Shown: positions 25,112 through 33,918 of the stretch, piece after piece
Numbering within the stretch: position 1 is the stretch's first letter
Layout of the letters: every line of letters begins with the position of its first letter
Assembly (NCBI GenBank): GCA_038318565.1
Contig: JBBQCI010000009.1
Span: forward strand, 1-61,827
Origin: UBA11346 sp038318565
GTDB lineage: Bacteria; Planctomycetota; UBA11346
Direction: 5' to 3'
Length of the DNA: 61,827 nt
Made by a program: the position numbers and the translations under genes
Notes under the pieces: model-generated
What the model was told of the DNA's origin: nothing
Databases searched by the model: none
The model's input: the letters and a program-made list of their open reading frames with translations, nothing else

Positions 25112-25458
25112 ATTATTGCCGTTCCTCCTCCGGCGCCACCGTTCCCGTCGCGTCCGTAATTTCCGCGGAAAAGCCCGTTGTTAGCCGTGAAATCCTGAGG
25201 CACTGTGTAGGTAAACCTTGGGCCCCCTCGCCAACCTGACTCACGCGGGTTGCGAACATGGTTATTCCAGATGCTCCATCCGGATTCGGGGCTGACGTTT
25301 ACGACGAGAAAATCCCCCTCAATCACCTTTCCGAAGTTATGCGAGAAGCCGTTGTCGCGGGGAATTTGCTTATCGACGGCATCAACGGCCGGCAGGACCA
25401 CGGCGCAGGCGAGAAGGATGGCGGGAGCGGTCATGTGCGTTCGCATAGCATATCTCAT
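25054..25458 (-). CDS. Small secreted protein with C-terminus supplied by the transposase element
   Basis: The 134-residue product starts with ATG 25458 overlapping the upstream TPR gene stop (ATGA), so it is translationally coupled. The N-terminus is a signal peptide (APAILLACAVVLPAVDA). The mature part contains FSHNFGKVIEGDFLVVNVS and a Gly/Asn/Arg-rich stretch. After about residue 115 the frame enters the mobile element at 25111 and the last 19 residues (from DIRIILYP to the end) are element-derived and antisense to the transposase 3' end. The original C-terminus is therefore lost or replaced. Function unknown. Confidence 0.55.
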   Translation of the reverse strand: MRYAMRTHMTAPAILLACAVVLPAVDAVDKQIPRDNGFSHNFGKVIEGDFLVVNVSPESGWSIWNNHVRNPRESGWRGGPRFTYTVPQDFTANNGLFRGNYGRDGNGGAGGGTAIMDIRIILYPHNPDLSAAQL

Positions 25459-27404
25459 GGGGTGTTCTTGTTAGACTTGCTGGATTCGCGGGCGATGTGT
25501 TCAAGGGCCTGTTTGGCGGCCTTGACCCGGTAGTCGTCTGATCCACCGGCCTTGATGACCGCGTTGAACCATTGGGATGCGGACGAGTAGTCACTTGATC
25601 CGAACGCCATTTGACCAAGCGCCATCATGAAGTGGATGCGGAGAGACTTGTCCTCGCACTCGCTTGCTCCGCGGGTGTAGAGCGCGACAGCGTCCTTCGG
25701 CCAGCGGTCCGCCAGTAGAAACTGGGCTCTCCAGTAGGTGTAGCTGGAACGATGCTTCGGGCTATCCCCGACGAAGCCTGCCACAAGAGCTTTTACCGCA
25801 GCTTCATCTTCAAGGTAGGTCGCGCAGATCGCCCGGCCGTAATCAAGGTAGGCTTGCTGCTGGGCGGATATCTTGTGCCGCTTGTCGCTGTTAATCCTGT
25901 CATAGCAGGCCCACCCCTCCACGAATCGGGATGCTTCACTTAGAATCTCGGCACGTAGAAGACGAACCCGCAATATCCCCGAAAAGAGGTCCATTTCCTG
26001 CTCGCGCGCACCGAAGTGGCCTAGCCGGATCCCATCCCTGAGTCGCTTATAGCTAGTCGGCAGTCCGGAATCGGTGTCGCCCTGAGGCTCAGGGTCTATT
26101 ACCTTGTACAGCTCCAATACTCCCGCTGCGCGGTCTGAGTCTCCCAGCGCCACCAAACAGGCCATTTGGCCCAGGAAGGCGTTGATCATCACCCGCTTGG
26201 CGTAGTAAGAAGCAGTCTGAGAATTCACGACCTGCTCGGGCTTGTCCAGCGTCCAAATGGACAGGTTGCCAAGCGCATCCTTCTCCCGCATGTCGGCAGC
26301 CGGCTTCACCCTCGCCATCGAGACGCCCGGTACCGGGTAGGCTGCCCTTGCTCGGCCAATCTGCGACTCGTCGCGGGTCGCCTTCGCCGCTTCGACATAA
26401 TGCCCCAGCGCCGCTTTGGGGTCTTGCGCGCCTTCGTAGGCGATATCCCCCCTAAGCACCAACGACTCCGCCATCCATGGGCTAGCCGGGTCGGACAAGG
26501 CCGCTTGCACCGCGACGGTTGCCTCTTCCCAACGCATCAAGTTGAACAGCGCCACGGCTCGATAGTACGTCGCAGCGGCAACATAAACGGGGACTACCGG
26601 CAGATCTTGAATAATCGGATCATCTAGCGACCTGGGTTGAATAACGGGTTTCCCTGTGTTCTTCTTGGCCGTCTCAAGAAGTCGATCCCATGCCTTCAAC
26701 GCGCCGATGTGATCCCGCTTGAGGCGAAGCTCGTTGGCTTCCTGGTACAACTTGAACCCAAGGCCGTGCTTGACTAAGTCCATCAAGGCCAGCGTAGATT
26801 CTTTGAGAACGAGCAGTCGTTGGCGTTCGGGCCCACTTATGTCGACATCGCCGGAGCTTCCAGCTGATTTTCCAGGAGGCTGCGCATGCCCGATCCCAAT
26901 ATCAATCGTCGCAAGGGCGTCGTCGATCCGCCCTTGGTCGAGCATGATTCTAGCCAGCGCTTCCGCGGCGCGGGCGCGCCGGACGCCCTGCTCGCTGGCT
27001 CCTATGGCCGCTGCGATCGCGGCGGCGTCGTCCAATTGACCGAGTCGACGGAGTGTGTCCGCCCAGGCGATGCGCAAATCGGCGGCGGCGGAGCCATCAA
27101 TGGAATTGCTCAATCTCGCCCTGGCGCTCGCGACAGCGCCTTGTTTCGTCTTGGTCTTCTCCGCAAGCATGAACCGCAACAGGATGATTTCGGACCACAC
27201 CTGCTGTTGCCCGCCAGTTTTTGCCAACTTCTTGGCAATAGCGCCGGCCTCATCGAACTTTTGCTCATCGATCATGCGCTGGGCTTCGACTAGGTCGTTC
27301 CAGCCATCCGATCGGTCGTCCGCAGAGAAAACCGGGGGAACGAATAGCACGACGCACATGCAGGCTGCGGCCAACACAAATTTTGGCGATGCGCAATAGC
27401 TCAT
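25455..27404 (-). CDS. Secreted TPR-repeat protein
   Basis: This 649-residue protein carries a signal peptide (VLAAACMCVVLFVPPVFSA). The mature chain is alpha-helical and built of TPR-like pairs, for example RSDGWNDLVEAQRMIDEQKF, then ADLRIAWADTLRRLGQLDDA, then RAAEALARIMLDQGRIDDAL and LVLRGDIAYEGAQDPKAALG. It is a periplasmic scaffold by inference; no enzymatic motif is seen. Base composition is lower in GC than neighbours (two 60-bp lines I counted were 55% and 58%, against 77% in a line near 45121). It is coupled to the small secreted protein gene and appears horizontally acquired. Confidence 0.8.
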   Translation of the reverse strand: MSYCASPKFVLAAACMCVVLFVPPVFSADDRSDGWNDLVEAQRMIDEQKFDEAGAIAKKLAKTGGQQQVWSEIILLRFMLAEKTKTKQGAVASARARLSNSIDGSAAADLRIAWADTLRRLGQLDDAAAIAAAIGASEQGVRRARAAEALARIMLDQGRIDDALATIDIGIGHAQPPGKSAGSSGDVDISGPERQRLLVLKESTLALMDLVKHGLGFKLYQEANELRLKRDHIGALKAWDRLLETAKKNTGKPVIQPRSLDDPIIQDLPVVPVYVAAATYYRAVALFNLMRWEEATVAVQAALSDPASPWMAESLVLRGDIAYEGAQDPKAALGHYVEAAKATRDESQIGRARAAYPVPGVSMARVKPAADMREKDALGNLSIWTLDKPEQVVNSQTASYYAKRVMINAFLGQMACLVALGDSDRAAGVLELYKVIDPEPQGDTDSGLPTSYKRLRDGIRLGHFGAREQEMDLFSGILRVRLLRAEILSEASRFVEGWACYDRINSDKRHKISAQQQAYLDYGRAICATYLEDEAAVKALVAGFVGDSPKHRSSYTYWRAQFLLADRWPKDAVALYTRGASECEDKSLRIHFMMALGQMAFGSSDYSSASQWFNAVIKAGGSDDYRVKAAKQALEHIARESSKSNKNTP

Positions 27405-27454
27405 TTGGTTCGGGGTTCTTGTCGGCCTTTAAGTGGATTTCGCCCTTCGGGCAA

Positions 27455-27466
27455 GCATTATTCTTT
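27455..27466 (+). repeat. Inverted copy of the element-end motif GCATTATTCTTT
   Basis: These 12 bases are the exact inverse of AAAGAATAATGC at 25092-25103, at the right end of the transposase element. The two copies bracket the lower-GC TPR/secreted protein cassette. Confidence 0.5.
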
Positions 27467-27571
27467 GGGGCGGCAGCGCGATCGGGACCTGGGCCTCGCG
27501 GCAGGCCGAGGCGGCGCGGCGTGGACTCGACGGGATCAGCAACCGCTGCCCGCTGTTCGCGGCGGCGGGCT

Positions 27572-27595
27572 AAGGCCTAGCCTGAGTTAGGCCTT
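27572..27595. terminator. Hairpin overlapping a stop codon
   Basis: AAGGCCTA (27572-27579) pairs with TAGGCCTT (27588-27595) across an 8-base loop. It covers the stop of the minus-strand gene ending at 27587. No U-tract follows, so termination is a guess. Confidence 0.35.
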
Positions 27596-28024
27596 CCGCT
27601 GCTTCGCCAAGGCCGCTACCAGCTCATCGCTTACCAACGGCGCGACTCCGGCCCGCGCCGCCACGTCATTGACCGTCTCGGCGATATGGCGCAGCAGGCG
27701 CACAACCAGCTCGGGATCGTCGTCGATCGCACTAGCGGGCAGATCGACCGGTAGTTCTAATTCGGCCTCCCAGCCGCAGCGCAGGACCTCCAGGCCGGCG
27801 GCGTTCTGGGCTGCCAGGGGGTCGCCATCTGGCGGGCGGACCCGGCATTCGACGACCAGGAGGAACCAGTGCCGGCGCGCCGGCTGTGCGGGATCATCGG
27901 CCAGCGGCCCCCAGCGCAGGGCCAATTCGGCCCGTTCGCGCAGTCCATCCCACTCCTGGGGGCGCAGCGAGAGGGCGTACAGGCGGTCGGCGGCAAGTGA
28001 GGCATGCATGACGAAGGATGGCAT
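27587..28024 (-). CDS. Conserved hypothetical protein
   Basis: From ATG 28024 (or 28009) the product has 145 or 140 residues. The frame is open to 28864, but that upstream part is antisense to the DUF3592 gene and looks non-coding. The chain has alternating strands and helices: LRERAELALRWGPLADDPAQ, then RRHWFLLVVECRVRPPDG and GLEVLRCGWEAELELPVDLP, and a helix RHIAETVNDVAARAGVAPLV. No known domain is recognised. Soluble, with no signal peptide. It diverges from the DUF3592 gene with a 75-bp spacer. Confidence 0.6.
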   Translation of the reverse strand: MPSFVMHASLAADRLYALSLRPQEWDGLRERAELALRWGPLADDPAQPARRHWFLLVVECRVRPPDGDPLAAQNAAGLEVLRCGWEAELELPVDLPASAIDDDPELVVRLLRHIAETVNDVAARAGVAPLVSDELVAALAKQRKA

Positions 28025-28099
28025 AGCGTTCGTGCGACGGTGGTCAGCAGGTATCGCCCGGCCGCTTGCTCTCGGTCCCGCGGCAGGCGATGGTGCGGC

Positions 28100-29770
28100 A
28101 TGGCCTCCAAGCAAGCGAATCCGGGCTGCCTGATCCCATTCGGCCTGATCTTCGTGATCGCCGGCTGCATTCCCGGCGGGATCGCTGTCCATGATGTGCT
28201 GCGGGCCAAGGCAATGCAGCAGTGGGTCGAAACGCCGGCGAACATCGTCACGGTGAATCTGGACCATAGCGGCGAGGACAGCGTCCGGGTCGAGGTGACC
28301 TATAGCTATCGCGCGACTGATCCGGCAGCGGTCGAGGCAGCAGGTGTCCGCACCTACACCAGCGATCAGGTCGGGATCCACAGCGGTTCGGACAACATCG
28401 GATCTTGGCACGCCGACACCTTCGCTCGGCTGGATCGTGCGCGGCAGGGCGAACAGTCGGTGCCGTGCTGGTATGACCCGCAGGATCCGACTCAGGCGGT
28501 ATTGGATCGCGAGGTACGTTGGTCGATGGTGGGCTTCCTGTGCATCTTCCCGCTGGTCTTTGGATTGGTCGGTGGCGTGGTGGTGTGGGCTGGGGTACAT
28601 GGATTGCGCAAACGGCGGATCCTGGCGGCGGACCCAACGGCGTTGGCAAAGACGCCGGTGATCCAGGCTGAGGGCGGCAGTGGGACCTGCGCCCTCTGGG
28701 TAATGACCGTGGTGTGGAATGCTATTTCGTGGGCAGTGATCATCGGCATCTTCACGAAGGACGATGTGCCGTGGCCCGTCCGCCTGATGATTCTGCTGTT
28801 CCCCCTCGTTGGCCTGGTCCTGGTGATCGTCACCTTGATCGCCACCGCGCGATTCATGCGCCATGGCCGCCCTCGCCTGCGCTTGGACCAGGGCGCCTGG
28901 CTGACTGGCAGTCGGGTCCAGGCTAGCATTCTCATCGAGGTCGGCCCGAAGCCTGGCGAGCGCTTCGATACCCGACTGTCAGTCGTGCGCAGCGTGACCA
29001 GCGGCAGCGGCAAACACAGGCGCACCACGGATCAGACGTTGTGGACCTGCGAGGTGGCGGTCGATCCAAGTGCGGGTCGTCAGGTCGAGGGCTGGTGGTC
29101 ATTGCCAATCGAACTGCCCTTGCCCAGCGATCTGCCGCCGACAGGCGACGACCTCGCCTGGAAGCTCGAATGCCATCTGGTCCGTTCTGGGCCGGATCTC
29201 AGCACGACCTTTGCCCTGCCGGTGGCGACTGGCGATGGCGGCACCGTCCTGCTTTCCGGCGACCTGAAGGCGGCGGCCGATCGCGCTGAGCCGCTGGCCG
29301 TGCTCACCAAGGCCGGTATCAGCGTTGGCGAAGAGCGAGGCGCCGTCGTTCTGCTGCTGCCCGCCTGGCGTAACCCAGGCCTGTTCATCCCTGGTCTGAT
29401 TATGGCCATCCTCCTGAGTGTCGGGGCGGCGGCGTTGTATGACAAGGTCGGTTGGTGGACCGCCCTGCTGTCAGGACCGATCGTGCTGCTGTGCTGGCGT
29501 GGCGCATTGCGCAGCGCGTTGTGGCGCTCGACCATTATTCTGTCGAAGGGCCGCATCACCGTCACCGCCGGCTGGTGGCGGATGCAGCGCACTGAACTGA
29601 CCGGCTCGGATGTCCTTGTGGTCGAGCGGACCTCGAACATGAGCTCTGGCGAAACCGCGTGGTTCAACATGTGGTTGAAAACCGCCGAAGGTCAGCGCAT
29701 CGCGATCGCCCGTGGAGTGCCTGGCCCGGCGTCGGCCCGGCTGCAGGAGATGATCGACGCGGTCAGGTAG
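28100..29770 (+). CDS. DUF3592 family membrane protein
   Basis: ATG 28100 gives 556 residues. A transmembrane helix (CLIPFGLIFVIAGCIPGG) precedes a soluble segment VETPANIVTVNLDHSGEDSV, then VEVTYSYRATDPAAVEAAGV, QSVPCWYDPQDPTQAVLDRE and a second helix. This order (TM, V-x-A-x-I, Y-x-Y, C-x-Y-x-P-x-x-P) is diagnostic of DUF3592. More membrane segments lie at about residues 200-250 and 430-475, with a beta-domain between. The role of the family is unknown. The gene is convergent with the next minus-strand gene, and its 3' end overlaps that gene's stop by about 8 bp. Confidence 0.85.
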   Translation: MASKQANPGCLIPFGLIFVIAGCIPGGIAVHDVLRAKAMQQWVETPANIVTVNLDHSGEDSVRVEVTYSYRATDPAAVEAAGVRTYTSDQVGIHSGSDNIGSWHADTFARLDRARQGEQSVPCWYDPQDPTQAVLDREVRWSMVGFLCIFPLVFGLVGGVVVWAGVHGLRKRRILAADPTALAKTPVIQAEGGSGTCALWVMTVVWNAISWAVIIGIFTKDDVPWPVRLMILLFPLVGLVLVIVTLIATARFMRHGRPRLRLDQGAWLTGSRVQASILIEVGPKPGERFDTRLSVVRSVTSGSGKHRRTTDQTLWTCEVAVDPSAGRQVEGWWSLPIELPLPSDLPPTGDDLAWKLECHLVRSGPDLSTTFALPVATGDGGTVLLSGDLKAAADRAEPLAVLTKAGISVGEERGAVVLLLPAWRNPGLFIPGLIMAILLSVGAAALYDKVGWWTALLSGPIVLLCWRGALRSALWRSTIILSKGRITVTAGWWRMQRTELTGSDVLVVERTSNMSSGETAWFNMWLKTAEGQRIAIARGVPGPASARLQEMIDAVR

Positions 29771-30281
29771 ACGGTGCGCCGCCGTCCGCGGCCACTGCCA
29801 GCAGCTGGTCGGTCAGGCCGGATTCGTCGGCTGCGGTCAAGGCCGGATCGCGCAGGCGGTGACGGAGGCCACCCTTCTCGTTGATCACCAGCCAGGCGGT
29901 GCCGTCGGCGTCCTTGTCGATGCGCTCCAGCGACAGCTTGCGCGCCCGCAGCAGGCACAGCGCGACGATGTAGCGGAAGGCTTGGCGCTGCGCGTCGGTG
30001 CTGTCGGTGAGGTCGGCGAAGATGCGGCCGAGAGCGGCCGGATCGAGACGGACGCGGGCCTGCTTGCGTTCGGGTTCGGGCACCACGCGGCGCCACCAAC
30101 TGAGCGCAGCAGCGCGGTCGTAGCCGTCCCACGCCTCGGCGGCGATATCAAGGCGCGTGAAGACGCCGTCGCGTTGCACCAGCACGCCAAAAACCTGTTC
30201 GCCTGGCGCCAAGGCCCGTCCTGTGATGGCGCAGACCACATGCGGTGCACCGATCTTGCCGTCCCAGTCCATGGGCTGCAT
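29763..30281 (-). CDS. Conserved hypothetical protein
   Basis: ATG 30281 (or 30272) gives 172 residues; the open frame further upstream is antisense to pckG. The N-terminus has a zinc-ribbon-less cassette: IGAPHVVCAITGRALAPGEQVFGVL, then GVFTRLDIAAEAWDGYDR, then WWRRVVPEPERKQARVRLDP, QAFRYIVALCLLRARKLSLE and TAWLVINEKG. No known domain is recognised, though the layout (a small sensory-like lobe followed by a helical core) is conserved enough to look like a real family. It diverges from pckG, 67 bp apart. Confidence 0.6.
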   Translation of the reverse strand: MQPMDWDGKIGAPHVVCAITGRALAPGEQVFGVLVQRDGVFTRLDIAAEAWDGYDRAAALSWWRRVVPEPERKQARVRLDPAALGRIFADLTDSTDAQRQAFRYIVALCLLRARKLSLERIDKDADGTAWLVINEKGGLRHRLRDPALTAADESGLTDQLLAVAADGGAPST

Positions 30282-30348
30282 GGTGGGACCGTGCAATGCA
30301 GCGCCAGTCGACAGATGCGCGAGGTCAGGGCCAGGGCAGGCTTGTCCC

Positions 30349-32085
30349 ATGTCGCCAGCCCGTGCCGCCCACCCCCGCCTACTCGCCTTCGTCGAGGCCT
30401 GGACGGCCCATCTCGGCCCGGCGGCGGTCTGCTGGAGCGACGGCTCGCCGGCTGAGCGCGAAACCTGCCTGCGTAGCCTGGTCGCCAGCGGGGCCGGCGT
30501 CGCCTTGGATCCGCAGCGGCGACCGGGTTCCTGGCTGTTCCGCAGCGATCCTAGCGACGTCGCTCGGATCGAGGAACGCACGATCATCGCCAGCGCCACC
30601 CGCGCCGCTGCTGGGCCGCTCAACCGCTGGGCCGATCCCGAGCAGCTGCGTCACGAGATGCGCGGCCTCTATGCCGGCTGCATGACCGGCCGCACCCTGT
30701 GGGTCATCCCCTTCCTCATGGGGCCACCGGGCAGTCCGCTCGCCCAGGTCGGCATCCAATTGACCGACTCGCCGTATGTGGTTGCCAGCATGTCGATCAT
30801 GACCCGGGTCGGCGCAGTGGCATTGCGCCAGCTTGGCAACGACGGTCCGTTCACGCCCTGCATCCACGCGCTTGGCGCAGCGGGTTCGACAGCGCCGTGG
30901 CCGTGCGAGCCGGTCGAACGCAAGTGGATCGCCCACTTCCCCGAGGCGCGCGAGATCTGGAGCTTCGGTTCGGGCTACGGTGGTAACGCGCTGCTTGGCA
31001 AGAAGTGCCTGGCCCTGCGCATCGCCTCGGTGATCGCCCGTGACCAGGGCTGGCTGGCCGAGCACATGCTCATCCTCGCCCTGACCTCGCCGCAGGGCCG
31101 CACCCACTACCTCGCCGCCGCCTTCCCCTCGGCCTGCGGCAAGACCAACCTGGCGATGCTGACGCCAAGCCTGCCCGGCTGGACGGTGCGCTGTCTGGGC
31201 GATGACATTGCCTGGCTGCGCGTCGGCGCTGATGGCGGGCTGTGGGCAGTAAACCCCGAGGCCGGTTTCTTCGGCGTCGCCCCTGGCACCTCGGTGCGTA
31301 GCAATCCGCAGGCGATGGCGACGGTGGCACGCGATACCATCTTCACCAACTGCCTGCTGACGCCGGAGGGCGACGTGTGGTGGGAAGGCATGGGCGAGCC
31401 GCCTGCGCAGGGCATCGACTGGGAGGGTCGGCCATGGACGCCGGGCTGTGGCCGCACCGGCGCGCACCCCAATGCCCGCTTCACCGTCGCCACCACCCGC
31501 TGCCCCGCCCTGGACCCGTCGTGGGACGACCCTGCCGGCGTGCCGCTGTCGGCCATTCTCTTCGGTGGCCGGCGTGCCCAATTGACGCCGCTGGTCGCTG
31601 AGGCCGCCGATTGGAATGCTGGCGTCGACATGGGTCTGGCGGTGGCTAGCGAGACCACCGCCGCCGCCGCCGGTCAGACCGGCGTGCTGCGTCGTGATCC
31701 CTTCGCGATGCGCCCGTTTTGCGGCTACGATCTCGCGGGATATGTTGCGCACTGGCGTGCGATTGGTGATCGCCTGGGTGCCCAGGCGCCCCGCATCTTT
31801 ACGGTCAACTGGTTCCGCCGCGATCGCGATGGCCGCTTCCTGTGGCCCGGTTTCGGCGACAATGTGCGGGTGCTGCAGTGGATCGTCGATCGTTGCGAAG
31901 GTACGGCTGACGCGATGTTCACACCGATGGGTCTGGTTCCGACGATCGCAGGCATCAACACTGCCGGCCTTGGCGTGTCTCCGGAAACGATGCGCGAGCT
32001 GCTGCGCGTAGATCCAGAAGCTTGGCAGCAAGAGGTCCGCGATCGCAGCGCATTCGCCAGTGATATGGGTTTGCCGGCGCGCTGA
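30349..32085 (+). CDS. pckG: GTP-dependent phosphoenolpyruvate carboxykinase
   Basis: The 578-residue enzyme converts oxaloacetate and GTP to phosphoenolpyruvate, GDP and CO2, the entry step of gluconeogenesis. Signatures are YVVASMSIMTRVG, then PEAREIWSFGSGYGGNALLG, the active-site loop AAFPSACGKTNLAML with the reactive Cys near residue 263, GDDIAWLRVG and NPEAGFFGVAPGT, and near the end RPFCGYDLAGY, NWFRRDRDGRFLWPGFGDN. The length is slightly below the usual 600. The start at 30349 is chosen because upstream residues lack homology. It converges with an AlkC-like gene, stops 3 bp apart. Confidence 0.95.
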   Translation: MSPARAAHPRLLAFVEAWTAHLGPAAVCWSDGSPAERETCLRSLVASGAGVALDPQRRPGSWLFRSDPSDVARIEERTIIASATRAAAGPLNRWADPEQLRHEMRGLYAGCMTGRTLWVIPFLMGPPGSPLAQVGIQLTDSPYVVASMSIMTRVGAVALRQLGNDGPFTPCIHALGAAGSTAPWPCEPVERKWIAHFPEAREIWSFGSGYGGNALLGKKCLALRIASVIARDQGWLAEHMLILALTSPQGRTHYLAAAFPSACGKTNLAMLTPSLPGWTVRCLGDDIAWLRVGADGGLWAVNPEAGFFGVAPGTSVRSNPQAMATVARDTIFTNCLLTPEGDVWWEGMGEPPAQGIDWEGRPWTPGCGRTGAHPNARFTVATTRCPALDPSWDDPAGVPLSAILFGGRRAQLTPLVAEAADWNAGVDMGLAVASETTAAAAGQTGVLRRDPFAMRPFCGYDLAGYVAHWRAIGDRLGAQAPRIFTVNWFRRDRDGRFLWPGFGDNVRVLQWIVDRCEGTADAMFTPMGLVPTIAGINTAGLGVSPETMRELLRVDPEAWQQEVRDRSAFASDMGLPAR

Positions 32086-32088
32086 GCT

Positions 32089-32919
32089 TCAACGGCCGCC
32101 GGCATCGCGCCGCAGTTTCACCGCTGTGCGGTCGCCCCGTTGGGCAGGCAGCCGGATGGCGTGGCGGACGACGGCTCGTCGGGAAACGTCCTGCGACTCT
32201 TCCAGCCAGCGGCGGCACAGCGCGTAGGCGATGGCCGGGTTGTCCTTGGCGATATCGCCGACGTGGTTGGCGACCGAGCGTCGCACATAGGCGCTGGCAT
32301 CGTCCTTGAGGCGTTCCAGCAAGGCGATGGTTGGTGTCGGATCGCGCATGAATGGCGCCAGGCGTCCAGCCCACGGCAGACGCGGACGGCTGCCTTCACT
32401 GACCAGGCGACGGACATGCGGGTTCGGATCCTTGGCCCAGGTCGCCAGCAGCGCCAGGCTCTCGGCGGGATAGCGCAGTAGGAATGGGCGGATCGAGAAC
32501 TCCGCGGAAAATCGCTTGGTTACCGCCAGATTCGCGCGCATCCCGGCGGCAAAGCTGCCGATCAGATGGTTTTTGATGAACGACACGTGGGGCAAATAGA
32601 AGAAGGGAGCAAGGCCCATACCGGCAGTGACTGCCAGCTCTGGACCCATCGCAGCGATGAGGGCATCGGCCGCCGCGTCCAGCCCGGAAGGCAGTTCACG
32701 TGCCAGCACCGTGGCGATGTGGTCCGCGCGCGGCATCAATTCCAGTTCGTCCAGTCCGGACGCCGTGTCGCGGCGGAACCGCTTGTGATCGAAGGGGGGA
32801 TGCACCGGGACCATCGAATCTGCGAGCAGTCCGACCAGCGTCTCGTCGAGCAGCGACTTGAGCGGTACGCCCCGCTGAATGCTGCCAGGAGCTGTAAATC
32901 GTTGCGCGGGATGCATCAT
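32089..32919 (-). CDS. AlkC-type DNA alkylation repair HEAT-repeat protein
   Basis: ATG 32919 (or 32916) gives 276 residues; upstream in-frame ATGs at 32976 and 33033 add only low-quality residues. Residues 1-45 match the AlkC start (PLKSLLDETLVGLLADSMVP, then HPPFDHKRF). The signature region is FSAEFSIRPFLLRYPAESLALLATW, then DPNPHVRRLVSEGSRPRLPW and LLERLKDDASAYVRRSVANHVGDIAKD. These HEAT-like repeats form the AlkC/AlkD glycosylase fold, which removes 3-methyladenine and related lesions. It is convergent with pckG. Confidence 0.85.
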   Translation of the reverse strand: MMHPAQRFTAPGSIQRGVPLKSLLDETLVGLLADSMVPVHPPFDHKRFRRDTASGLDELELMPRADHIATVLARELPSGLDAAADALIAAMGPELAVTAGMGLAPFFYLPHVSFIKNHLIGSFAAGMRANLAVTKRFSAEFSIRPFLLRYPAESLALLATWAKDPNPHVRRLVSEGSRPRLPWAGRLAPFMRDPTPTIALLERLKDDASAYVRRSVANHVGDIAKDNPAIAYALCRRWLEESQDVSRRAVVRHAIRLPAQRGDRTAVKLRRDAGGR

Positions 32920-33045
32920 GACTTCGGGACTGTGCCAGTCGTCTGCTGGTTTGTCAGTGCAACCTGCGCGAGCCATCGACTGCGGTGCTGATGCCGCAGG
33001 ACCTGAGGCCCGATTCCACCAGGACGCCGTCATCTGGCCGAGGCG

Positions 33046-33819
33046 TCAGTCGAGCAGCGCGGCGATGCCGGACAGTACGTGGCCCGGGCGGTAGGGATAG
33101 CGACGGAGGTCGGCTTCGGCGGTGACGCCGGTGAGGACCAGGACAGTGTCGATCTCGGACTCGATGCCGGCGATGATGTCGGTGTCCATGCGGTCGCCGA
33201 TGATGACGCTCTGCTCGCACGTGGCGCCGAGGCGCTTGAGCGCGCTGCGCATCATCAGCGGGTTCGGCTTGCCCAGGTAGTAGGCTTTGCTGCCGGTGGC
33301 CAACTCGACCGGAGCGACCAGCGAGCCGCAGGCCGGGACGATGCCGCCTTCGGTCGGGCCGGTGGTGTCCGGATTGGTGCCGATCAATCGGGCGCCGCCG
33401 AGGACCAGGCGGATCGCCTTGGTCATGGTGTCGTAGGTGTACGACTTCGACTCGCCGATGACGACATAGTCCGGCGAGACGTCGTTCATGGTGATGCCGG
33501 CGTCGTACAGCGCATTGAGCAGTCCGGCATCACCAATCGCATAGACGCTGCAGCCAGGCGATTGGGCGGCCAGGAAGGCGGCCGTGGCGAGCGCGCTGGT
33601 GTAGAAGCGCTCGGGCGAGACCTCCAGGCCGAGGCGGGCCAGCTTCTGGGCCAGTTCGCGCGGCGAGCGTTCGCTGGAGTTGGTCAGGAAGAGGTAGCGC
33701 TTGTTGTTCGCCTGCAGGAACTGGACGAAGGCAATGACGCCCGGCAGCAGACGGTTGCCGTGATAGATCACGCCATCCATGTCGCAGATGAAGGCGTCCT
33801 TGGTGAGGATCGGGTGCAT
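33046..33819 (-). CDS. HAD-IIA family phosphatase (NagD-like)
   Basis: ATG 33819 gives 257 residues. The HAD motifs are present: motif I FICDMDGVIYHGNRLLPG, motif II FLTNSSER, and the C-terminal GKPNPLMMRSALKRLGA, then VIIGDRMDTDIIAGIESEID. The cap type C2a places it with NagD/Pho13-type sugar or nucleotide phosphatases; the exact substrate is unknown. The frame is open to 34605 but that is antisense to the TraB-like gene. It diverges from that gene, with 99 bp between starts. Confidence 0.9.
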   Translation of the reverse strand: MHPILTKDAFICDMDGVIYHGNRLLPGVIAFVQFLQANNKRYLFLTNSSERSPRELAQKLARLGLEVSPERFYTSALATAAFLAAQSPGCSVYAIGDAGLLNALYDAGITMNDVSPDYVVIGESKSYTYDTMTKAIRLVLGGARLIGTNPDTTGPTEGGIVPACGSLVAPVELATGSKAYYLGKPNPLMMRSALKRLGATCEQSVIIGDRMDTDIIAGIESEIDTVLVLTGVTAEADLRRYPYRPGHVLSGIAALLD

Positions 33820-33918
33820 GTCCAGACGCTCTGGCTGAGCGGGCGGGTGCAACCGCGCGTCCGTCAGGCGTGATATCCCTTGGGTCCGCTGGGGTATTGG
33901 CCAGCATCCGCGACCGCT

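Noticed and set aside
27467..27571. A tRNA-like region in the GC-rich spacer
   Set aside because: No acceptor stem ending or T-loop (TTCRA) at correct spacing could be found; no tRNA was seen anywhere in the window.
30379..32031. A 550-codon open frame on the minus strand
   Set aside because: It is antisense to pckG, which has all family motifs. Long antisense frames are common at this GC content and its translation has no recognisable domain.
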